Of a stretch of 64,000 nucleotides of DNA, positions 1-6,955 are shown in pieces (positions within the stretch are counted from its first letter, which is position 1; each line of letters starts with the position of its first letter). Made by a program: the position numbers and the translations under genes. Source of the stretch: Microscillaceae bacterium (GTDB lineage: Bacteria; Bacteroidota; Bacteroidia; Cytophagales; Microscillaceae); the NCBI GenBank assembly GCA_025054775.1, contig JANWZA010000047.1, positions 1 through 64,000 on the forward strand, given 5' to 3'. The notes beneath the pieces were generated by a model. It was not told the origin of the DNA. It saw nothing but the letters and a program-made list of their open reading frames with translations, and ran no database searches.

Positions 1-48
1 AGTTTGAACATAACTTTGCAGTCAAGGATTTAGACTAAACACGTATTT

Positions 49-597
49 TTATTCTCCGTGTTTCCATTCTTTGTAAAGGTCTGTAATTTCAAAAAAGCCT
101 TGTGTAAGCCGATATTTTTTGAGAAAAAGGCTGGTATTGAAGTGATAAATTTGTGATAAAGCCTCTAACATTTTCGCTTTAATAATAGGATTTTGCTTAA
201 AAATATCAAAGATATTCACTTGGGGAATAACTATCAATTCACACTCTTCACTCTCTACAATAGCATTATAGGTACGACGCGTATTAGCAAGTAAGGCACT
301 AATCCCTAGGGCTTTGTATTCAGTCAAGTGTGTAAAGACTTCAAAATTAGTTTGCATATCCAAACTCAAAGCAACAATGCCTTTTTTTATCAAATATAAA
401 GCTCGCGAAGGGTCATTACGAAAGAATACGACTTCATGCTTTTGATATTGCCTCGTATAAATGTAAGAGGTAAAAAGGCTTAATTCTTGATATGATAAAT
501 TTTGGAATAATTCATTTTTAGATAAGAACTCAAAAATAGTTAATTCTGATTCTGTATATTTTTGTTGAAATAGGAGTTTACTCCAAGTTATTTTCAT
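49..597 (-). CDS. Crp-like cyclic-nucleotide-binding-fold protein without DNA-binding domain
   Basis: The 182-residue protein has the alternating pattern of a cNMP-binding beta-barrel from about residue 28 to 145: a Y-x-K-x-E-V-V-F-F strand, then RALYLIKKGIVAL, then a phosphate-cassette-like segment around LGISALLANTRRTYNAIV. The cassette is degenerate: the Gly-Glu pair that holds the ribose in CAP is replaced by Gly-Ile. Only about 35 residues follow the barrel, so there is no room for the usual Crp winged helix. It is probably a ligand-sensing or purely structural stand-alone barrel rather than a transcription factor. It lies downstream of an FkbM methyltransferase gene on the same strand, with a 58-base gap. 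Its partner and ligand cannot be told from the sequence. Confidence 0.75.
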   Translation of the reverse strand: MKITWSKLLFQQKYTESELTIFEFLSKNELFQNLSYQELSLFTSYIYTRQYQKHEVVFFRNDPSRALYLIKKGIVALSLDMQTNFEVFTHLTEYKALGISALLANTRRTYNAIVESEECELIVIPQVNIFDIFKQNPIIKAKMLEALSQIYHFNTSLFLKKYRLTQGFFEITDLYKEWKHGE

Positions 598-655
598 GTT
601 ATTTTTTGTGGTATAGCAAAAAATATTTGCTCTGTTGTTTCTAAGTCAAAACTTC

Positions 656-1498
656 TTATGTTTTCAATCCAATTCTTATAGCTGTTTCAGGGCTACAAAG
701 TAAATAATTATAGAAGTCTCTTTGCTCTATTTTCGCAGTTTGAATTAGTCCTGTCTTTTCATTTATATTAAAATACAGATAACCTAATTCCCTGACGAAG
801 TTGTTTACTTTTTCTGCTATCTCTTGATTCAAGATTTCTATGAGCATTGTTGGCTTAAATTGGGTCAAATAGTTTGAAAATCCTGCGAGTACTTGCGGCT
901 CGTGAGTTTCTACATCTATTTTCATTAAATCAATTTTAGATAAGTTATTTTCTTGCACAAATGTATCTAAGGTTTGACAATCTACCAAGATAGATTTTGC
1001 TGCTGCGGCATAATCATCTATCTCTATTTTTCTATTGCTATCTGAGACAGCTTTATTGAATGCCTTTATATCAAAGTTATTTAATCGAATATTTTTTTGC
1101 AAACACTCAAAAAACATGGGGTGTGGTTCAAAAGCATACACAGATGCTCTAGGATTTATTGTCTTAGCTACTAAGGCATATACTCCTGTATTAGCACCAA
1201 TATCTATAATGACTTGTGCCTCCTCACAAAGTTTTATCCAAACTTTAAGTGATTCCTTTTCCCAGCCCGCACCTAATCCTCTCCAAAAAATTTCATTCTC
1301 AATCTGAAATCCAAAATGATTTATCTTAAACTTCTTTTGCTTATTGATACACACCGTAAACACGCCTTTGAAATGGAGATGCTGAAATATGGATTTCTTA
1401 GGTTTCCAGACTATGCGTAGTATTGAAAAGATACTACTCTTAAACGGAATAAGAGCATATAGTTTTTTGATAAGTTTTTTCATAAATTGAAACTTCAA
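656..1498 (-). CDS. FkbM family SAM-dependent methyltransferase
   Basis: The 280-residue protein carries the SAM-binding glycine loop IDIGANTGVYALVA near residue 97, followed by an acidic strand end (YAFEPHP), then the LMKIDVETHEPQVLAGF segment that is characteristic of FkbM-type methyltransferases. This family usually O-methylates sugars or secondary metabolites. The N-terminal 70 residues are basic and hydrophobic and fit no domain I recognise. A second ATG (MKKLIKKL) lies five codons in, at 1483, and is an equally good start. The stop is 12 bases from the start of a receiver-domain gene on the same strand, so the two are probably co-transcribed. No other glycan genes surround it, so the substrate is unknown. 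Confidence 0.85.
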   Translation of the reverse strand: MKFQFMKKLIKKLYALIPFKSSIFSILRIVWKPKKSIFQHLHFKGVFTVCINKQKKFKINHFGFQIENEIFWRGLGAGWEKESLKVWIKLCEEAQVIIDIGANTGVYALVAKTINPRASVYAFEPHPMFFECLQKNIRLNNFDIKAFNKAVSDSNRKIEIDDYAAAAKSILVDCQTLDTFVQENNLSKIDLMKIDVETHEPQVLAGFSNYLTQFKPTMLIEILNQEIAEKVNNFVRELGYLYFNINEKTGLIQTAKIEQRDFYNYLLCSPETAIRIGLKT

Positions 1499-1510
1499 AT
1501 ACTCTATCTA

Positions 1511-1900
1511 CTATTTGGAATTAATAAGAGCAATACTATTTTTCAGTTTATCTACTGAAAGAGGCTTCCTAATATAGGAAAGTACTTCAGCATATTTTTT
1601 AGCTATCTCCATATCATAATCATCTATTGAAGAGGTGAGCATAAAAATAGGTATCTTCAGGGATAAATTTCTGAAAGATTGCAGAAATTCCCAACCATTC
1701 ATTATAGGCATATTTATATCTAGCAAAATAAGACAAGAGTTTATTTTAGGGTTTTTCTTAAAGAAGTCAAGGGCTTCGGGAGCACGCTCAAAAATAACTA
1801 CCTCTATATTTTGATTGAATTGTCTAATTATCTCCTTGTTTATCAGGTTATTTATTTTGTCGTCATCAATCAAAATAATTTTTTCAAATTCTTTGGTCAT
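1511..1900 (-). CDS. Single-domain response regulator receiver
   Basis: The 129-residue protein is a complete CheY-like receiver and nothing more. It has the acidic pocket IDDD (residues 11-14), the phospho-acceptor Asp61 in LLDINMP, the switch Thr89 in MLTSS and the conserved Lys112 in RKPL. Without an output domain it must act by protein-protein contact or phosphotransfer. No histidine kinase lies in the window, so its partner is elsewhere. It is divergent from nuoJ with about 115 bases between the starts, and it is the first gene of a likely three-gene minus-strand group with the FkbM and cNMP-domain genes. Confidence 0.92.
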   Translation of the reverse strand: MTKEFEKIILIDDDKINNLINKEIIRQFNQNIEVVIFERAPEALDFFKKNPKINSCLILLDINMPIMNGWEFLQSFRNLSLKIPIFMLTSSIDDYDMEIAKKYAEVLSYIRKPLSVDKLKNSIALINSK

Positions 1901-1982
1901 CTTCTTAATAGTCCTGTTAAGTAAAAAAATGATAAACGCTAGAATTTAGCAACGTTATGGCACAAAGTTATGCTTTTTTTGT

Positions 1983-1990
1983 TAGTTTTG
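1983..1990 (+). promoter_or_regulatory. Putative -7 element (TAGTTTTG) of nuoJ
   Basis: TAGTTTTG matches the Bacteroidota TAnnTTTG -7 consensus and lies 25 bases before the nuoJ ATG. I see no well-spaced TTG upstream, so the -33 part is weak. On the opposite strand 1973-1980 reads TAACTTTG and could serve the divergent receiver gene. Confidence 0.45.
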
Positions 1991-2015
1991 CAATAAAAAC
2001 GTAAGACGAACAAAA

Positions 2016-2516
2016 ATGTTATTTTATCTATTTGGGTTTGTAGTATTATTAACTACTATCATTTCACTTTTTTTACGTAATATATTGCATTTTATTTTTG
2101 GGGTTATGCTTATTTTTTTAGGCATAGCATCCGTCTTTGTTTTGTTAGGCGCGGATTTTTTAGCTGTTTCACAGATTATTATTTACGTGGGTGGTATTCT
2201 TGTCTTGCTAACATTTGGGCTAATGCTTAGCTACCCAGTACGAGACATTTCGCAAAAAAATTTGTTACCTACTGCTCCTCTTCAATCTTTGGGGAGTGGT
2301 TTAGCATTAAGCTTACTACTTCTAGGCATGCTATCTAAATTTATTTTAGATTATGCTTGCCAAAATAATGTGATTCACAAGGAAAATCAAAAAATAACTA
2401 CTATTTACTTAATTGGTACACAATTTCTTACTACTCATCTTATGGCTTTTGAAACGATTGCTCTTCTTTTGCTGATTGCCTTAGTGGGAGCGGTCTTGAT
2501 AGCAAAAGACGTTTAA
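2016..2516 (+). CDS. nuoJ: NADH-quinone oxidoreductase subunit J
   Basis: The 166-residue protein is an integral membrane subunit of complex I. Five hydrophobic helices are visible, with the subunit signature GADFLAVSQIIIYVGGILVL (about residues 45-64), which includes the pi-bulge helix of TM3, and the closing ALVGAVLIAKDV. In complex I it sits beside NuoA and NuoK at the entry of the proton-transfer axis. The oddity is its setting: it stands alone. No nuoA-I gene precedes it, no nuoK-N gene follows, and a convergent esterase begins about 100 bases downstream. Either the complex I genes are scattered in this genome, or this is a second or displaced copy. Confidence 0.9.
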   Translation: MLFYLFGFVVLLTTIISLFLRNILHFIFGVMLIFLGIASVFVLLGADFLAVSQIIIYVGGILVLLTFGLMLSYPVRDISQKNLLPTAPLQSLGSGLALSLLLLGMLSKFILDYACQNNVIHKENQKITTIYLIGTQFLTTHLMAFETIALLLLIALVGAVLIAKDV

Positions 2517-2610
2517 CTAAATTTATGAGAAGAAACTTTCTATGGAAGAAGTATCCTTTGAAAATCAGTGGTTTACAAAATAAAATTTTCTGACTTACTA
2601 AATTTAACCT

Positions 2611-3321
2611 TCAAAAATTGATTTGTGAAAGATAATGAGGAAACATTTCGCGCCAAATAGGCCAATCGTGGTTAGCCAGAGGGCGAATATCTAACCAATG
2701 TGGAATACCTTTTTGGTGCAAAATATGTGAAAGGTATTCATTATCGCCTCTGCAAATATCATATTCGGAAGTACCTAATACGATGCCCATTCTATAAAAA
2801 TGTTCATTAAAGGCATTTGGAATAAAATCTACGGGATTGTTGAAGTATACGTTCTCGTCATAGTAACCGTGTAAAAAACCTTTAATGTCAAAAGCCCCGC
2901 CCATGCTAAAAAGATAGCCCACTTTTTCAGGGTGCTTGAAGGCGAAGTTCACAGCGTGGTAGCCTCCAAAGCTACAACCAGCTACACCAATTTTGCTCGT
3001 ATTACATTCCCATTGAATTGCAGGTACAAGTTCCTCGTTCAACATTCGGTCATAGCACGTATGGTTATACACTCTCACAGCAGGATGCAAGTGGTAAGCA
3101 TACCAACTATCTACATCTATGCTATCAATGCAATAGAGTTTAATTTTGCCTGTTTCTATGAACCAACGAGCCGATTCTACTAATTTGAAATCTTTGGCTT
3201 CATAATATCGCCCGCGTGAAGTTGGAAAAATCAGCACAGGGTAGCCCCAGTGCCCAAACACAAGCATTGAAATTTCACGCCCTAAGCGATGTGAGTAGAA
3301 GCGGTGATAGCTTTCTTGCAT
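2611..3321 (-). CDS. Alpha/beta-hydrolase, esterase D-like
   Basis: The 236-residue protein has an alpha/beta-hydrolase core of the esterase D type. The nucleophile elbow GCSFGGYH is near residue 115, a later Asp is in TSEYDICRGDN, and the catalytic His is in NHDWPIW near residue 222. The N-terminus (Y..F.S..LGREISM..FG..G.PVL.FPTS.GR) is typical of a family of small cytoplasmic esterases common in Bacteroidota. There is no signal peptide. The substrate is unknown. It lies between convergent nuoJ and a minus-strand lipoprotein gene and appears to be transcribed alone. Confidence 0.85.
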   Translation of the reverse strand: MQESYHRFYSHRLGREISMLVFGHWGYPVLIFPTSRGRYYEAKDFKLVESARWFIETGKIKLYCIDSIDVDSWYAYHLHPAVRVYNHTCYDRMLNEELVPAIQWECNTSKIGVAGCSFGGYHAVNFAFKHPEKVGYLFSMGGAFDIKGFLHGYYDENVYFNNPVDFIPNAFNEHFYRMGIVLGTSEYDICRGDNEYLSHILHQKGIPHWLDIRPLANHDWPIWREMFPHYLSQINF

Positions 3322-3445
3322 AGTTTTTTTAAGGTTTTTGTAATAATGCTAAATGACTTTTGATAAATGATTTTTTTAATTCTACCCGTGAAATAGAGCT
3401 GTTTTTGCAAGAGTATAAGAAAAAACTAGAATAAACTCGAAATAT

Positions 3446-3494
3446 GGTGGTTTAGAATGTATGAGATTATTTTAATATCATACATTTTATACCA
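3446..3494. repeat. Short inverted-repeat element, MITE family 2 (internally shortened copy)
   Basis: The left arm GGTGGTTTAGAATGTATGA (3446-3464) and the right arm TCATACATTTTATACCA (3478-3494) are imperfect inverted repeats, matching at 14 of 17 positions. The arm sequence recurs at 41351-41449, 11673-11690 and at the end of the IS1 relic near 27770-27785. Confidence 0.6.
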
Positions 3495-3500
3495 ATGTCA

Positions 3501-4520
3501 TTATTTTACTCTCAATATCAAAGTAGTTTGTGCCTCTTCATTTTCTTCGGCATATTCCTCTACCCTTGTCGGTGAGGCAAGCATAAAAGGTTCTTTGGGT
3601 TTAACGTCTGTAATTCCTTCCTCGTGTAATTTCCTGATTATCAGTTTATTAGTTTGTTCTTGTGTTTTGCTCTGTTCGTTCATGACTTGCATAGCGATAC
3701 TGTTTTTTTGTTTGCGGACTGTTTGAGCTACATTTTTTAATATATCTATACCATCTTTTTCTAATTCTTTTTGATTGGGGGAAAATAGGAGTTTATTAGG
3801 CATAACCAAAAAAATATAGCCACCGTATGTATTAATTCTCAGATTGTCTTCTTGGTAATCTTTGAGTGAGTGTGCTAGCTCTATAGCTATTTGATTGGCA
3901 AGGCTGTCTTGGCGTTGGATTGCTTGAGCTATGCTATCTCTCAAACTTTGGTACTTTTGAGTCAGTTCTCTAAGAGCAATTATTTTGTCCTGCAATTTTT
4001 CCTCTTGTACTTCTAGATCTTTTTCCAGATTCATAATAAAAAGATTTGCCTCTTTCAAGGCGGTATCTTTTTTAGCCACAAGACTTTGGCACTGAGCGAG
4101 GGCTTTGCGTTGGGTTTCAGCTTGCTGCTCCATTTCTAGCAAGTCTAAGCCTATTTGTTGTAATATAGAATCCTTACGAGCTATCAAAATCTGGTCTTTA
4201 TACTGTTCCTTAATAAGTGCTTGATAAATTTTATTTAGTTGAAAAAAGCGGCTTTCTAATTCTTTTTTTTGGTTTTCAGCTAATTGAGTAAGGTGTTTTA
4301 TGCTATCTTGCAAAGCAATATTCTCCTCTGCAAGGCGAAGATTCTCTCTTTTCAGACTTTCCTTAAATGCTTTATGTTGTTCTATTTCAATTTGATTTTT
4401 TTTATTCTCTTCTAAACTTAGGTTATATTTCCCCTGCAAATCATTATACTTTTGCATAGAAACACAAGCCGACAGCCCTAGAAGACCCAACAAAGACCAA
4501 GCAAACAATATCTCTTTCAT
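3501..4520 (-). CDS. Coiled-coil lipoprotein with degenerate OmpA-like C-terminal domain
   Basis: The 339-residue protein opens with a lipoprotein signal peptide ending in LSAC (Cys19). A long Glu/Lys/Gln-rich coiled coil (about 25-215) follows. The C-terminal third resembles an OmpA peptidoglycan-binding domain: YIFLVMPNKLLFSPNQKELEKDG matches the usual opening, and residues near 322-338 match the closing strand. The Asp- and Arg-containing motifs that bind diaminopimelate (the GHTD and NRR-type motifs) are absent. The middle instead reads MQVMNEQSKTQEQTNKLI and the end EEAQTTLILRVK. It is probably an outer-membrane lipoprotein that has lost or changed wall binding. It is divergent from the rlpA-like gene, with 69 bases between the starts. 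Confidence 0.8.
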   Translation of the reverse strand: MKEILFAWSLLGLLGLSACVSMQKYNDLQGKYNLSLEENKKNQIEIEQHKAFKESLKRENLRLAEENIALQDSIKHLTQLAENQKKELESRFFQLNKIYQALIKEQYKDQILIARKDSILQQIGLDLLEMEQQAETQRKALAQCQSLVAKKDTALKEANLFIMNLEKDLEVQEEKLQDKIIALRELTQKYQSLRDSIAQAIQRQDSLANQIAIELAHSLKDYQEDNLRINTYGGYIFLVMPNKLLFSPNQKELEKDGIDILKNVAQTVRKQKNSIAMQVMNEQSKTQEQTNKLIIRKLHEEGITDVKPKEPFMLASPTRVEEYAEENEEAQTTLILRVK

Positions 4521-4589
4521 ATTAGAACTTTGTTAGTAGTTTGCCGTATTATTTTTTGTTATGAATTTATGCAAAAATACACCGACTTT

Positions 4590-5174
4590 ATGAAAAAGCA
4601 TCTTTTATTAGTAAGTTTTTTTTCTGCCAATCTAGTAGCGAATTTTCTTATATCCTTATTTATAGTTTTAGGAATAACTGCTTGCGAATTATTACAAAAT
4701 TTACCCAGGAATCACAAGAATCAAAATGTAATAGCTGCTCCTAAACCGCGCCCAACTGTTATCAACCCTAAACCTAAACCTACTACTTCTGTTCCTAAAC
4801 CTACCACCTCTGTTCCTAAACCTACCGCTACTACGACTAAACCACCTACTAATCTCTCTACTACCACCACACCTACTAGTTTGAAAGTAATCACAGGGAA
4901 AGCCTCATTTTATGGTACAAAATTCCATGGCAGACGTACTGCCAGTGGTGAAATTTATGACAAAGAAAAACTAACTGCTGCACATAAAACTCTGCCTTTC
5001 CAAACACAAGTGGAAGTGATGAACCTTAAAAATAACAAAAAGGTTACTGTAATCATTAATGACAGACTGCCTGCCAACTCTAAAAGAGAGATAGATCTGT
5101 CTGAACGTGCTGCAAGGCTATTGGAAATGATTAAGGACGGGGTAGTAGATGTGCAAATTACTATTTTGAAATAA
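4590..5174 (+). CDS. rlpA: RlpA-like double-psi beta-barrel lipoprotein
   Basis: I start the protein at the ATG at 4590 because it begins a clear lipoprotein signal, with a hydrophobic stretch ending GITAC; the earlier ATGs at 4530 and 4569 add only non-signal residues. A low-complexity linker of repeated S-V-P-K-P-T-T units follows the acylated Cys. The last 95 residues form the RlpA barrel: GKASFYGTKFHGRRTASGE and then INDRLP...REIDLSERAA. RlpA proteins cleave naked glycan strands at the septum in Pseudomonas. The catalytic-region motif usually reads NDRGP; here Gly is replaced by Leu. There is no SPOR domain. The gene is convergent with the two ompH genes. Confidence 0.82.
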   Translation: MKKHLLLVSFFSANLVANFLISLFIVLGITACELLQNLPRNHKNQNVIAAPKPRPTVINPKPKPTTSVPKPTTSVPKPTATTTKPPTNLSTTTTPTSLKVITGKASFYGTKFHGRRTASGEIYDKEKLTAAHKTLPFQTQVEVMNLKNNKKVTVIINDRLPANSKREIDLSERAARLLEMIKDGVVDVQITILK

Positions 5175-5184
5175 AATAACATCC

Positions 5185-5219
5185 TTTTCTTGCCAAGGCT
5201 TTCTTTCTTGGTAAGAAAA
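5185..5219. terminator. Intergenic hairpin between convergent rlpA and ompH
   Basis: TTTTCTTGCCAAG (5185-5197) pairs with CTTGGTAAGAAAA (5207-5219) over 13 positions with one G-U type pair and a 9-base loop. It sits between two convergent stops. No clean T run follows on either strand, so it may be a weak or shared terminator. Confidence 0.5.
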
Positions 5220-5255
5220 CGATGCTAAACAGGTAAAACAACAAAAGTTACGTGC

Positions 5256-5792
5256 TTATTTTTTATCTGAACTTGCAGGTGGGGGAGTAACTCCCATCTT
5301 TTTCAATACAAGGTCTGAAATATTACCCTCTGGAATTTCAAAGAGTAATGATTTTTTATCAAAGATGTAGGTATAATTATTTTCCTTTGCTACCTCTTGC
5401 AAGGCTTTTTCTATTTTTTCCAAGATAGGTGCCATGAGTTGTTGATACTTTTCTTCTGATTTTTGTTGTGCCATTGCTTGGAATTCGTACAATTGTTTTT
5501 CTAGAGCCTGTAATTCTTTAATCTTAATTTCTTTGATTGCCTCATTCATTGTATTTTGAGCTTGTTGAAAAGCTTGAACTTTTTGCTTAAATTCGTTAGT
5601 TTTGTTTTCCTCTTCTGTTTTAAGCTGTTTGTTAAATGTGCCTAGTTCAGTCTCAGCTTGTTTGTAGGCAGGGAGCAGAGGGAGTACATAGTTCAAATCA
5701 AAATAACCCAATTTAAGATTAGTTTGTGCAAAGGACATTTCAAAGCTAGTGCCTAACAGCACAATAAAAGAAATAAAAAACTTTTTTCTCAT
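5256..5792 (-). CDS. OmpH/Skp-family periplasmic chaperone (second of pair)
   Basis: The 178-residue protein begins with a signal peptide (cleavage after SFAQ) and continues with the Skp opening LKLGYFDLNYVLPLLPAYK. A long charged coiled coil (about 45-130) follows, then the closing strand YTYIFDKKSLLFEIPEGNISD. Skp trimers hold unfolded outer-membrane proteins in the periplasm with their coiled-coil arms. It is the downstream gene of a tandem pair, 75 bases after the other ompH gene. Tandem ompH genes are common in Bacteroidota. Confidence 0.9.
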   Translation of the reverse strand: MRKKFFISFIVLLGTSFEMSFAQTNLKLGYFDLNYVLPLLPAYKQAETELGTFNKQLKTEEENKTNEFKQKVQAFQQAQNTMNEAIKEIKIKELQALEKQLYEFQAMAQQKSEEKYQQLMAPILEKIEKALQEVAKENNYTYIFDKKSLLFEIPEGNISDLVLKKMGVTPPPASSDKK

Positions 5793-5867
5793 GGATCTTA
5801 ATTAACAAGTGAATAGGTAAAACAATAACGTAAAACAATAACTATAATTTGCTTACAAATATACATA

Positions 5868-6497
5868 TTATTTTTGATCTTCACCTTGCTTATATATGGA
5901 TTTGACGTTTTTATTCATGATAGAGTTGTTCGTTCCTATATTATTTTTCTGAGAGTTTGTATTTCCTCCTTCTTTATTTTCTTCATTTAGCCCTAATTCC
6001 TCTAATACTGCTTCTGTATAGTCGTGGCGTGGTTCGGCAAAAACAATTGTTAGCCCTTCAGAATTAGAAAAAAGAAATTGAATACGCTTTTTACGCGCAA
6101 CTCTCTCTATTGCTTTGTACAATTTTTCCATTACAGGTTTCATAATTTCCTGCTTTTTAGCGTAGAACATGCCTTCGTAGCCAAATATCTTTTTGTTTAG
6201 TTCTTTTGCTTCTTTGTCTTTTTCATTGATTTTTGCTAGGCGTTCTTGTTTCATCTCATCGGTGAGCAAAATTTCTTCTGCCTGATACTTGCGTTTCATG
6301 TCCTCTACGGCTTGCATACGCAGGTATACCTCCTCTTCCCATTTACTTGCTGCTGCATTGATTTCTTGCTGAGCGAGTTGATACTCAGGCATCTTTTTCA
6401 GAATAAAATCCACATCTATAAACCCAAATTTTTGGGCATATGAACCATAACTTCCTAAAAAAGTTAATAAAAATGCTACCCATTTTTGTATCATCAT
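5868..6497 (-). CDS. OmpH/Skp-family periplasmic chaperone (first of pair)
   Basis: The 209-residue protein has a signal peptide (cleavage after SYAQ) and the Skp opening KFGFIDVDFILKKMPEYQ. A Lys/Glu-rich coiled coil runs from about residue 45 to 125, and the closing strand is QFLFSNSEGLTIVFAEPRHD. Compared with its downstream paralogue it carries an extra 40-residue polar tail rich in Asn, Gln and Lys, which looks disordered. Two adjacent ATG codons (MM) make the exact start uncertain by one residue. It probably works with the BAM assembly machinery, which is not in the window. Confidence 0.9.
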   Translation of the reverse strand: MMIQKWVAFLLTFLGSYGSYAQKFGFIDVDFILKKMPEYQLAQQEINAAASKWEEEVYLRMQAVEDMKRKYQAEEILLTDEMKQERLAKINEKDKEAKELNKKIFGYEGMFYAKKQEIMKPVMEKLYKAIERVARKKRIQFLFSNSEGLTIVFAEPRHDYTEAVLEELGLNEENKEGGNTNSQKNNIGTNNSIMNKNVKSIYKQGEDQK

Positions 6498-6955
6498 GCC
6501 GTTAAATTTTTGAGTAATAAAATATCACTTTTGACGATATATTTTTTGAGTGTTTCTCTCATCCATTTTTCAGCTCGCTGTTTGTTTTTCTGCTCTCTAA
6601 ACAATCTCTAAACAAAAAATACATAGCAGGCAACGAGGGGCTAATGCACAGTTTGCTTTTTGTTATTATGCTTCGCTAAATGTTTCGCAGTATGCAAAAC
6701 AAGCAAGGTGCTATCCGCATTTCTAATTGCGTAGCTTAATTTAACAGGTAACGCAAAATCACATAAAAAAGTATAGCAAAGGTACTATTTTCTTAATAAT
6801 TATTCTTAGTAAGGATTAAGAGCAGTAGAATTCTACGATACCTTTCAAAAAGAATAAATATAATTGTAAAATGAGGTAATTTTGAGTATAGTTTATCAAA
6901 GTTTTTTAATCAAAGAAAAGGAGAACTTGGCTCTCCTCTTCTTCTTAGGATAGTT
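6498..6955. other. Gene-free interval
   Basis: No convincing ORF lies in this interval. It holds an exact 11-base tandem duplication (TCTCTAAACAA at 6594-6604 and 6605-6615) and, at its right end, the terminator of the S46 peptidase gene. I see no clear TAnnTTTG promoter for the ompH pair. Confidence 0.5.
6911..6937 (-). terminator. Rho-independent terminator of the S46 peptidase gene
   Basis: Read on the minus strand, AGGAGA and TCTCCT (6932-6937 and 6919-6924) form a 6-bp stem with a 7-base loop, followed by TTTTCTTTG. It lies about 20 bases after the peptidase stop. Confidence 0.7.

Noticed and set aside
2524-2592. 22-codon ORF after nuoJ that might stand for nuoK
   Set aside because: It is basic and polar with no membrane helix, so it cannot be NuoK.
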